Assembly: GCF_016863635.1 (NCBI RefSeq)
Contig: NZ_BOPG01000031.1
Span: forward strand, 62,001 to 126,000
DNA length: 64,000 nucleotides
Direction of reading: 5' to 3'
Source: Virgisporangium aurantiacum
GTDB taxonomy: Bacteria; Actinomycetota; Actinomycetes; Mycobacteriales; Micromonosporaceae
Part shown: one piece after another, positions 25,247 through 33,199 of the stretch
Layout of the letters: each line of letters opens with the position of its first letter
Numbering within the stretch: position 1 is the first letter of the stretch
Made by a program: the position numbers and the translations under genes
The notes under the pieces: generated by a model
Told to the model about the DNA's origin: nothing
The model's database searches: none
Seen by the model: the letters and a program-made list of their open reading frames with translations, nothing else

Positions 25247-28042
25247 GTGACACAGCAGGAGATCGAGTTCGGCATTCTCGGTCCGCTGTGCGCGACGGTC
25301 GACGGCCGGCCGGTGCCCGTGCCGGCCGCCAAGCACCGGGTGCTGCTCGGCGCGTTGCTGTTGCAGGCGAACCGGGTCGTGCCGGTGTCGACACTTCTCG
25401 ACCACCTGTGGGCGGGGGAGCCGCCGCCCGGTGCGCGGGGCACGGTGCACACCTACGTCCACCGGTTGCGGCGACGGTTCGGCCGGCCCGACCTGATCGC
25501 CACCGACGGTGACGGCTACCTCATCAACGTGCCACCGGGCGCGCTCGACCTGCACCGGTTCCGCGACCTGCTCGGCCGGGCCGACGAGGCCGTGCTCGAT
25601 GCCGACCCGGTGGCCGAGTCGGTCCATCTGCGCGCCGCGCTCGCCGTGTGGCGCGGGCCGGCGCTCGCCGACGTGGCGTCCGCGTCGCTGGAGGCGTACG
25701 CCCGGACGCTCGACGAGGAGCGGCTGCGGGTGATCGAACGCAGCGTCGACGCCGAGCTGAGCACGGGTCGGCACGCCGACCTGATCCCGGAGCTGCGCGG
25801 CCTGACCGTGGAGCAGCCGTTGCGGGAACGGTTCTGGCAGCAGCTCATGCTGGCGCTCTACCGGAGCGGGCGGCAGGCCGAGGCGCTGGAGGCGTTCCGC
25901 GCCATCGACCGGAAGCTCCGTTCGGACCTCGGCATCGAGCCCGGCGCCGACCTGCGCGCGTTGCACCGGGCGATGCTGGCCGGCGAGGTGGCCGGGCCGC
26001 CGGTGCCCGCCGCGCCCGCCCCCCGGTGGGTCGCGCCCCGGCAACTGCCGGCCGACATCCGGGGCTTCGTCGGCCGGGAGGCGGCGCTCGACGCCATGGA
26101 CGCACCCGTCGGCGACACCACCGTTCCGGCGGTCACGGTGATCGGCGGCCCGGCGGGCGTCGGCAAGACGACGCTGGCGGTGCACTGGGCGCACCGGGTC
26201 GCCGACCTGTTTCCCGACGGACACCTCTACGCCAACCTGCGCGGCTTCGACCCGGGCGGGACACCGCGGTCGGCCTCCGAGGTGCTCCGCGGGTTCCTCG
26301 GCGCGATGCGGGTGCCGCCGCACGAGATTCCGTCCGATCCGGACGCCCAGGCGGGCCTGTACCGCAGCCTGCTGTCGGGCCGGCGGATGCTCGTCGTACT
26401 CGACAACGCCCGCGACGCCGAGCAGGTCCGCCCGCTGCTGCCCGGGTCGGCGGGCAACATGGTCGTCGTAACCAGCCGGGACCGGCTCACCAGCCTGATC
26501 GCCCTCGACGGCGCACATCCGGTCACCCTCGACGTACTGTCCGTGGCCGACGCCACCCACCTGCTCAACGGCCGGATCGGCGCGCGGCGGGTCGACGCCG
26601 ATCCCGCCGCGACCGCCGAGGTCATCGGCCGGTGCGCCGCGCTTCCGCTGGCCCTGACCGTCGTCGCCGCGCGCGCCGCGCTCCAGCCCGAGTCCTCCCT
26701 GGGCATGCTGGCCGCGCAGATCCGCGGTGCGCAGGCGGACCTGAGCGTCTTCCAGGACCCGGATCCGGCGGCCGACCTGAGGGCCGTGTTCTCCTGGTCG
26801 TTCCAGACGATCAGCCCGGCCGCGGCCCGGTTGTTCCGGCTGCTGGGGCTGCACCCCGGCCCGGACATCGGCGAGCGCGCCGCCGCCAGCCTGTCCGGTG
26901 TGCCCCTCGTCGAGGTGCGACCGCTGCTCGCCGAGCTCGCGACGGCGAACGTGATCGCGGAGTCGTCGGCGCGGCGGTACTCATTCCACGACCTGCTACG
27001 GGCGTTCGCGATCGAGCAGGCCGGCCGGCACGAGACGGAACCGCAACGCCGCGACGCGATGGGTCGCCTGGTCGACCATTACGTCCACAGCGGATACACC
27101 GCGGCGAGGCTGCTGAACGCGCAGCGCGACCCGATCACGGTGGCGCCGCACCGGCCCGGGGTCACCCCGGAGCCCGTCGACGACGACCACCGGGCGTCCG
27201 AGTGGTTCGTCGCCGAGCACGCCGTCCTGCTGGCGATGATCCCGGCGGCGGCGGCACAAGGCTTCGACGTGCACGCGTGGCAGCTGGCCTGGGTGTTCGC
27301 CGACGCGCTCGACCGGCGGGGGTTCTGGCACGAGATCATCGACACCCAGCTCGTCGCGATCGCGGCGGCGGACCGGCTGGCCGACCGTCGCGCCGGCGCG
27401 CAGTCCCGGCGCAACCTCTCCCGGGGCTACGGTCTCCTCAGCCGGTACGACGAGGCCCTCGCGATGCTCAACGAGGCGCTGGACCTGTACAGCGAACGCG
27501 GCAACGATATCGGCCGGGCCAACACCCACCGGGCGATCAGCTGGATCCTCGGGCGGCAGGACCGGGTGGACGAGGCGATCGTCCACGCCACGCACGCGAT
27601 GCGGCTGTTCCGCGCGGGGGGTGACCGGGCCGGTCAGGGAAGGGCACTCAACTCGCTCGGCTGGATGCATTCGCGGCTCGGCCGGCACCGGCAGGCGGTG
27701 GTCTACTGCGAGGAGTCCCTACGGCTGCAGGCCGACGGGGGAGGCGCCTACAGCGTGGCGGTCACCTGGGACACGTTGGGCTTCGCCCGGTACCACCTCG
27801 GCCAGTACGACGAGGCCATCACCTGCCTGCAGCGGGCGGTCGACCTGCTGGGCGAGGTCGGTGCGCGGTACAGCCAGGCCAACGCGCTCGCTCATCTCGG
27901 TGACGCCCACATCGCCGCCGGTGATGCCGCCGTCGGTCGCCGCACCCTGCAGCGGGCCGTCGACATCCTGCGCGAGATCGGCCACGCCGACGCCGACCGG
28001 GTCCAGGACCAACTGGCCGGCCTGAGCGTCAGCGGCGCGTGA
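25247..28042 (+). CDS. AfsR/SARP-type regulator with NB-ARC and TPR domains (copy 2)
   Basis: 931 residues. DNA-binding domain about 5-95 (FGILGPLCATVDGRPVPV), activation domain about 97-250, NB-ARC with Walker A GGPAGVGKTT at about 305 and LVVLDNARDAEQVRPLLPGS, then TPR repeats from about 690 (ARYHLGQYDEAITCLQRAVDLL). GTG 25247 is chosen at the start of the domain, with a GAGGCGGG ribosome site. TAGTAT at 25196-25201 may be its -10. It is divergent from the PepSY-linked response regulator and is followed by a terminator-like hairpin. Target genes unknown. Confidence 0.9.
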   Translation: MTQQEIEFGILGPLCATVDGRPVPVPAAKHRVLLGALLLQANRVVPVSTLLDHLWAGEPPPGARGTVHTYVHRLRRRFGRPDLIATDGDGYLINVPPGALDLHRFRDLLGRADEAVLDADPVAESVHLRAALAVWRGPALADVASASLEAYARTLDEERLRVIERSVDAELSTGRHADLIPELRGLTVEQPLRERFWQQLMLALYRSGRQAEALEAFRAIDRKLRSDLGIEPGADLRALHRAMLAGEVAGPPVPAAPAPRWVAPRQLPADIRGFVGREAALDAMDAPVGDTTVPAVTVIGGPAGVGKTTLAVHWAHRVADLFPDGHLYANLRGFDPGGTPRSASEVLRGFLGAMRVPPHEIPSDPDAQAGLYRSLLSGRRMLVVLDNARDAEQVRPLLPGSAGNMVVVTSRDRLTSLIALDGAHPVTLDVLSVADATHLLNGRIGARRVDADPAATAEVIGRCAALPLALTVVAARAALQPESSLGMLAAQIRGAQADLSVFQDPDPAADLRAVFSWSFQTISPAAARLFRLLGLHPGPDIGERAAASLSGVPLVEVRPLLAELATANVIAESSARRYSFHDLLRAFAIEQAGRHETEPQRRDAMGRLVDHYVHSGYTAARLLNAQRDPITVAPHRPGVTPEPVDDDHRASEWFVAEHAVLLAMIPAAAAQGFDVHAWQLAWVFADALDRRGFWHEIIDTQLVAIAAADRLADRRAGAQSRRNLSRGYGLLSRYDEALAMLNEALDLYSERGNDIGRANTHRAISWILGRQDRVDEAIVHATHAMRLFRAGGDRAGQGRALNSLGWMHSRLGRHRQAVVYCEESLRLQADGGGAYSVAVTWDTLGFARYHLGQYDEAITCLQRAVDLLGEVGARYSQANALAHLGDAHIAAGDAAVGRRTLQRAVDILREIGHADADRVQDQLAGLSVSGA

Positions 28043-28080
28043 GCGGGACGACAGCGCCGACTGGCACCATTCCCGACGAA

Positions 28081-28112
28081 CGTCCCGGACCGGCGAGGGC
28101 CGGCCCGGGACG
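28081..28112. terminator. Bidirectional hairpin terminator
   Basis: CGTCCCGG-A-CCGG (28081-28093) pairs with CCGG-C-CCGGGACG (28100-28112): 12 base pairs with one internal mismatch and a 6-nt loop. It lies between the convergent AfsR/SARP copy 2 and the DinB-fold gene. Confidence 0.75.
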
Positions 28113-28122
28113 CGGTTGTCGG

Positions 28123-28713
28123 TCAGCGGCCGTCGGGGGTCCATTGCGGGTCACGGCCGAGGTAGCGCAGGAGGGCGGTGGCCGGATCGTCGTCGGCGTG
28201 GACGGGCAGGGCAGGGGCGTAGGCGAAGCCGCGCAGCGGTTCGGCCGTCGCGCGGGCAGCCGGCATCAGGTCCGCGGCCAGCGCGGCGGTCAACGGTGTG
28301 GGCTGACCGGTGGCGACGGCGACGTCCCAGGCGTGCACGGCGGCGTCGAGCGCGCACGCGGCGGCCGCGAGCGCGGGCGCCAACTCCGGCACCGGCGGCA
28401 GCGGGGTGGGCACCGACGCCGCGGCCGGGTCGATGCCGGCCCAGACACCGGTGGCCGCCTCGACCGCCTTGGTCACCGTCTCCTCGACGCCGGCGTCGAG
28501 CCGGTGCGGCGGGTCGAACGGGTTGTAGGTCGGCATCGAGCCGGCTCCGACGGTGGCCGCCCAGGCGTGCTGGTCGCCGGCGGCGTGGAACAGCACCTGT
28601 GCGACGGTCCACTCCGTGCACGGGGTCGGATCGTCGAGCCGGCCGGTGGCGACGGCAACGGTGGTGACGCGGCGCAGCGCGTCGAGAGCGGTCGTCAATA
28701 CGGTGAAGGTCAC
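28123..28713 (-). CDS. TIGR03086-like DinB-fold metal-binding protein
   Basis: 196 residues. The opening LDALRRVTTVAVATGRLDDPTPCTEWTVAQVLFHAAGDQHAW is typical of the actinobacterial mycothiol-dependent maleylpyruvate isomerase-like / TIGR03086 family, with histidines in LFHAAGDQH and AAVHAWDVAVA as probable metal ligands. Cytoplasmic. The GTG start at 28713 has GAAAGGA upstream. It follows the epoxide hydrolase gene on the same strand with a 55-nt gap, so the two could be cotranscribed and share a detoxification role. Substrate unknown. Confidence 0.8.
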   Translation of the reverse strand: MTFTVLTTALDALRRVTTVAVATGRLDDPTPCTEWTVAQVLFHAAGDQHAWAATVGAGSMPTYNPFDPPHRLDAGVEETVTKAVEAATGVWAGIDPAAASVPTPLPPVPELAPALAAAACALDAAVHAWDVAVATGQPTPLTAALAADLMPAARATAEPLRGFAYAPALPVHADDDPATALLRYLGRDPQWTPDGR

Positions 28714-28768
28714 GATGGTTCCTTTCGGTGGTTTCCGCTCGGCCCCGACGGCCGAACGGTCAGGCGGC

Positions 28769-29926
28769 TCAGGCGAGTGCGGCGAAGAACTGGCGGATGT
28801 CGTCGACGAGCAGGTCGGGCGCGTCGTGCGTGGCCCAGTGGCCGCCGCGGTCGTAGGTGTTCCAGCTGACGATGTTGCGGTGGTCGCGGTCGGCGAACCG
28901 GCGGACGGCGTGGATGTCCCAGGCGAACGAGGCGAGACCGATCGGCACAGTCGTGGGTGCGGTGTCGGCGGTCTTCGCGGCCCGGTGGTTCTCGTAGTAG
29001 AACCGGGCGGCCGACGCGGCGGTGTTGGTGAACCAGTACAGCGCGACGTTCGTCAGGACGTCCTCGGGACCGAGCGCGGTGCCGAACAGCTGCCCGCTCC
29101 AGGCCAGCTGTCCGGCCGGCGAGTCGGCCAGGGCATGCGCCAACGTCTGCGGCTGGGCCTGCTGGGACCGGTCGTGGACGGCGTGCTCGACGAACGCCTG
29201 CCCGAACTGCAGCGCGCCGAACTCCTCGCCGGTGAGCCCGTCGAACTCGCCCTCGTCGCCGCGCGGGAAGGAGAAGATCTGGGTGACGTGCACACCGGCG
29301 ACGTGCGCCCGGTCCAGCTCGCCCAGCAGCGGCGAGACGATCGCTCCGGCGTCGTTGCCGTGCACGCCGTAGCGGTCGTAGCCCAGCCGGCGCATCAGCT
29401 CCGCCCACGCGGCAGCGGTCCGCCAGGCGCTCCAGCCGTGCTCGCGCGTCGGCCCGGAGAACGTGAACCCGGGCAGCGACGGGATGACCACGTGGAAGGC
29501 CTGCGCACCCGGCCGGCCGTGCGCGCCCGGATCGGTCAGCGGTCCCACCAGCCCCAGGTACTCCACGAAGCTGTTCGGCCACCCGTGCGTGAGGACGAGG
29601 GGGATGGCGTCCGGCTGCTCGGAGCGCACGTGGACGAAGTGGATGCGCTGCCCGTCGATCTCGGTGGTGAACTGGGGGTATTCGTTCAGTTCGGCCTCTT
29701 TCGCCCGCCAGTCGAACGTGCGCCAGCGCTCGACCAGGTCGCGCACGTAGGAGACCGGAACGCCGTACTCCCACCCCGGCTGCGCCGGCACGCCGGAGCC
29801 GCCGGCGATGACCTCCTTCTCGGGCAGTTCGTCGGCCCAGCGGACCCGGGCCAGCCGGTCGGCCAGGTCGTCGAGGTCCTCCTGCGGTACCGCGACGCGG
29901 AACGGCGTGATGGTCGGGTCGGTCAT
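28769..29926 (-). CDS. Epoxide hydrolase family protein
   Basis: 385 residues, the usual length of the EPHX1-like family. The N-terminal EHN region (ITPFRVAVPQEDLDDLADRLARVRW) is diagnostic. The alpha/beta core has the oxyanion motif LTHGWPNSFVEY, the nucleophile aspartate in GVHGNDAGAIVS and a C-terminal histidine in RGGHWATHDAPD. It opens epoxides to diols through an aspartyl ester. ATG 29926 is chosen over 29962 because GGAGG lies 8 nt upstream. Divergent from the large kinase gene across a gap holding an 18-bp palindrome. Confidence 0.9.
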   Translation of the reverse strand: MTDPTITPFRVAVPQEDLDDLADRLARVRWADELPEKEVIAGGSGVPAQPGWEYGVPVSYVRDLVERWRTFDWRAKEAELNEYPQFTTEIDGQRIHFVHVRSEQPDAIPLVLTHGWPNSFVEYLGLVGPLTDPGAHGRPGAQAFHVVIPSLPGFTFSGPTREHGWSAWRTAAAWAELMRRLGYDRYGVHGNDAGAIVSPLLGELDRAHVAGVHVTQIFSFPRGDEGEFDGLTGEEFGALQFGQAFVEHAVHDRSQQAQPQTLAHALADSPAGQLAWSGQLFGTALGPEDVLTNVALYWFTNTAASAARFYYENHRAAKTADTAPTTVPIGLASFAWDIHAVRRFADRDHRNIVSWNTYDRGGHWATHDAPDLLVDDIRQFFAALA

Positions 29927-30066
29927 GTCGGCCGCCTCCAGGTGAGTGTGTCTGACCTGCATAGACGTTCACAGAGTCGAACGGCGCGAGGTAGTGTCTG
30001 CCGCACGATTCGGGCTGCGCTTCGCAGGGCCGCGGGGTGCCGATTCTCGGGCCGGCCGGCGCACAA

Positions 30067-30084
30067 TGCACGGCCGGCCGTGCA
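30067..30084. promoter_or_regulatory. 18-bp perfect palindrome in divergent promoter gap
   Basis: TGCACGGCCGGCCGTGCA is a perfect palindrome in the 211-bp gap between the epoxide hydrolase and the large kinase gene. Flanking bases are also partly symmetric (GCACAA before it, ATTGCAC after it). It is either an operator or a transcript hairpin 5' of the kinase gene. Confidence 0.5.
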
Positions 30085-30137
30085 GATTGCACATAGCTGC
30101 GAACATCGGTGTGCTCGTCGGTCGAGGAGGGTGGTGC

Positions 30138-32456
30138 GTGTCCGTGTCTCCGACCGGCGGTAGGCCGATGCGGCTCGCGACGGTCCCGATCGTGCTGTGT
30201 GTCGTGATCTACTGCGGATACCGCGCCGCCAACCTCGTTCCCTGGGGCGGCTGGGACCCCGGGTTCACGCCGGTCGAGCAGGTGCTGGGTGCCGCCGTCA
30301 TCGTGGCGATGGGCGCCGTGCAGCTCCACTTCGCGTTCCGCCGCCCGTCCCGCGCCCGCGCCGCCGGGCTGCTGGCGGTGCAGGTTCTGCTGGTCTACGG
30401 GCCTTATCCGGTGTTCGGTGCCTATTGGGACCCGCCCGCGGCTTTCGTCGTCGCGGCGGTGCTTCTGACCTTTGCCGGCCGGCTCTCGTGGGCGTTGACG
30501 GCCGTCGCCGTGGCGTGCGACGCGCTGGTCCGGATCGCGCTCGAACCCGGCGTGGTCGACACCGGCGGCGCCGTCGTCGCCTCGCGCGTGGCCTACGCCG
30601 TCGTCGTGGCGACCGCCAACGGGTTCCTGCTGTTCGGCATGTCCCGCCTGAGCGCCCTGGTCCGGGACCTGGACGCCGCGCGAACCGCCAGCGCGTCGCT
30701 GGAGGTGGCGCTGGAGCGGCTGCGGATCAGCCGCCGGCTGCAGGACGCCGTGGGTGGCCGGCTGGTGTCGGTCCTCGCCACGTTGCGGCAGACCGAGCGC
30801 CATGCCGGGCCCGACCAGACCCGCGACCGGGCCCGGGCGGTGGCCGCCGCGGCCCGGCAGGCGCTGGCCCAGGTCCGGACCGTCGCCGACGACTACCGGG
30901 ACCGCTCGCTGGCCGGCGAGGTCGCCGCCGCCCGCGCCGTGCTCACCGCCGCCGGCGTCGACGTGGTCGTCGGGCCGGTGCCGGACCACCTGCCGCGGCC
31001 GGTCGACGCTCTGCTGGGGGCGGTCCTGCGCCGCACGGTGGTCGCCGCGCTGCGCGGGACGCCACCGCGCAGCTGCCGGATCGAGCTGGACGGCTCGGCC
31101 TCGATGCGGGTGACCGTCGCCGGCGACGAACCCGTCACGCCGGATCCCGACGGGATCGCCGGGGAGGTCCGGGAACTCGGGGGAGTGCTGCGGGTCGAGC
31201 CCGCCACCGGCGAGGTCGACGTGCGGATACCGGTGCAGGCACGCCGCCCGAGCGGCCCGCGCAGCCCGCGACCGGTCGCCGCCGCACCCTGGCTGGCGTG
31301 GGCGATCATGGCCGTGCTCGAGGTCGACCTCCTCGTCACCACGATCTCGCGCGTCACCGGCGGATGGTCGGATTTCTACGACGCCGTCCACCCGGCGCGG
31401 CTGGCCCTCATCATCGCCCTGGTCGTGCTGCTGAGCCTGCTGCAACTGCACCACGTCCGGCCGCGCGGGGGCGCCGCGCCGCCGTGGTGGCGCTGGACGC
31501 TCACCCTCCAGATCGTGCTCATCTGCGTGATCGCCGCCGTCGGAACCCCCGTCGCCCCGGTGCCCCAGTACGCGGGCCCGGTCGCCGGCGTCGTGCTCTT
31601 CCACGTGCGCCGGCCGTGGTCCTGGGCGCTCGCCGGCGCGCTGGTGCTCGGCACGTCGCTCTACCAGCTGCACACGTGGGGCGTCGACCTGACCACCGAT
31701 CTGCGGCGGGTGGCCTGGTGGACGCTACTGACCGTGGCCTGGGGGTTGCTCACCATGGTCGCGATCGCCGCGCTGTGCCGCCTGCCCCTCGCGGCCGAGC
31801 AACTGGTCGCCGCCCGCCGGGAGGTGGAGCGGCTCGCGGTGCTCCGCGAACGGCTGCGGATCGCCCGCGACACCCACGACCTGCTCGGCTTCCACCTCTC
31901 CGCGATCGCGCTCAAGGCCGAGCTCGCCCGGGGGCTGGCCGGCACCGATCCCGGCACGGCGCGGGTCCGGCTGGCCGAGGCCGGCGAGGTCGCCGCGGAG
32001 GCGCTGAACTCGCTGCGGTCGATCACGGCGGAGCCGACCGGGTTGTCGTTCGCCGAGGAGGTGGAGAGCGCCCGCTCGATGCTCGCGGCCGCCGGGATCG
32101 CGGTCGCGGTCGACCTGCACGCCACGCCCGGGCGGTCGGCCGAGTCGCCGCTGGCGATCGTGCTCCGGGAGGCCGTCACCAACGTCGTACGGCACTCCCG
32201 CGCCACGACGTGCGACATCGAGACCCGACCGGTTCCCGGTGGCATCCGGCTGCGCGTCAGCAACGACGGCGTCCCGGACACCCTCGTCGGTGACCCGGCC
32301 GGCAACGGCCTGGCCAACCTGCTGGCACGCACGCGCGAGACCGGCGGCGAGCTGACCGTCCACCGGCAGGGCGACCGGTTCACGCTCGTCGCCGAGGTCC
32401 GTGTCGACGGGGCGGCCGGGCCGGTGCCCGACGCCGCGGTGCCCGTCGCCGCCTGA
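30138..32456 (+). CDS. Double-length DesK/NarL-type histidine kinase with degenerate first kinase module
   Basis: 772 residues with two similar halves. Half 1 has about five membrane helices (1-165), then RLRISRRLQDAVGGRL (Q202 where the phospho-histidine belongs), a coiled dimerisation region and a decayed ATPase-like domain (to about 370). Half 2 has further membrane helices (about 385-560), RLRIARDTHDLLGFHL with the intact H580, and an ATPase domain (REAVTNVVRHSRATTC, GNGLANLLARTRETGG). The GTG start at 30138 has GGAGG 7 nt upstream. The stop lies 6 nt from the convergent LuxR-type response regulator, its likely partner. Confidence 0.88.
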   Translation: MSVSPTGGRPMRLATVPIVLCVVIYCGYRAANLVPWGGWDPGFTPVEQVLGAAVIVAMGAVQLHFAFRRPSRARAAGLLAVQVLLVYGPYPVFGAYWDPPAAFVVAAVLLTFAGRLSWALTAVAVACDALVRIALEPGVVDTGGAVVASRVAYAVVVATANGFLLFGMSRLSALVRDLDAARTASASLEVALERLRISRRLQDAVGGRLVSVLATLRQTERHAGPDQTRDRARAVAAAARQALAQVRTVADDYRDRSLAGEVAAARAVLTAAGVDVVVGPVPDHLPRPVDALLGAVLRRTVVAALRGTPPRSCRIELDGSASMRVTVAGDEPVTPDPDGIAGEVRELGGVLRVEPATGEVDVRIPVQARRPSGPRSPRPVAAAPWLAWAIMAVLEVDLLVTTISRVTGGWSDFYDAVHPARLALIIALVVLLSLLQLHHVRPRGGAAPPWWRWTLTLQIVLICVIAAVGTPVAPVPQYAGPVAGVVLFHVRRPWSWALAGALVLGTSLYQLHTWGVDLTTDLRRVAWWTLLTVAWGLLTMVAIAALCRLPLAAEQLVAARREVERLAVLRERLRIARDTHDLLGFHLSAIALKAELARGLAGTDPGTARVRLAEAGEVAAEALNSLRSITAEPTGLSFAEEVESARSMLAAAGIAVAVDLHATPGRSAESPLAIVLREAVTNVVRHSRATTCDIETRPVPGGIRLRVSNDGVPDTLVGDPAGNGLANLLARTRETGGELTVHRQGDRFTLVAEVRVDGAAGPVPDAAVPVAA

Positions 32457-32462
32457 AACGCG

Positions 32463-33068
32463 TTACAACCAGCCGGCCTCGCCGGCGATCCGGATCGCGT
32501 CGACCCGGTTGCGGGCGCCCAGCTTCGAGACCGCCGTGGCCAGGTAGTTGCGCACCGTGCCGTACGACAGGCCCAGCTGCGCCGCCACCTCCGTCGGCTC
32601 GGCACCGGACGCGGTCAGTCGCAACACGTCGCACTCGCGCTCGGTCAGCGGGTTGCCGGCGACGTCGAGCGCGGCGAACGCCAGCTGCGGATCGAGGACC
32701 CGTCCGCCGGCGGCCACCGTCCGCACGGCGGCGAGCAGATCCTCCGGGGCGGCGTCCTTCCCCATGAAGCCGGCCACCTGCGCCGACATCGCGCGGCGCA
32801 GGGTGCCCGGACGGGCGACGCCGGTGAGGATCAACGTCCGGCACTCCGGCAACCACTGGTGCAGCTGGACGGCCGCGCTGATCCCGTCGAGCCCGGGCAT
32901 CTCGATGTCGATGACCGCCACGTCGGGGCGGACCCGCAGCGCGGTCGTCACGATCGCGTCACCGGCCTCGACCGCACCGACGACCTCGATGTCCTCGGCG
33001 AGGCCCAGCACGCCGACCAACGCGTCCCGGAGCATGCGCACGTCCTCGGCAAGTAGCACCCGGATCAC
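32463..33068 (-). CDS. NarL/LuxR-family response regulator
   Basis: 201 residues. Receiver domain with E8/D9 and phospho-site D54 (VAVIDIEMPG), then a C-terminal LuxR HTH (LTERECDVLRLTASGAEPTEVAAQLGLSYGTVRNYLATAVSKLG). The output length and helices fit the DesR-type partner of the adjacent kinase. It is unusual that the pair is arranged tail to tail rather than in an operon. The GTG at 33068 has CGGAG about 6 nt upstream. Divergent from the third AfsR/SARP gene across 131 bp. Confidence 0.92.
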   Translation of the reverse strand: MIRVLLAEDVRMLRDALVGVLGLAEDIEVVGAVEAGDAIVTTALRVRPDVAVIDIEMPGLDGISAAVQLHQWLPECRTLILTGVARPGTLRRAMSAQVAGFMGKDAAPEDLLAAVRTVAAGGRVLDPQLAFAALDVAGNPLTERECDVLRLTASGAEPTEVAAQLGLSYGTVRNYLATAVSKLGARNRVDAIRIAGEAGWL

Positions 33069-33199
33069 GCCGGCTCCGTTCTCGTTTCCATGTGGCCCTG
33101 AGCATACGTGCCTCCCGACCTGGCGATCGTTCCGAACGGCGGTCCCGTCCGCGCGGCGTCAGCGGCGCGTAAGCGTTCGTTGGTACGGTCGCCGCCGAT

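Noticed and set aside
28710..31673. 987-residue minus-strand open frame
   Set aside because: Runs through the epoxide hydrolase and the kinase out of frame; repetitive charged composition typical of a high-GC shadow.
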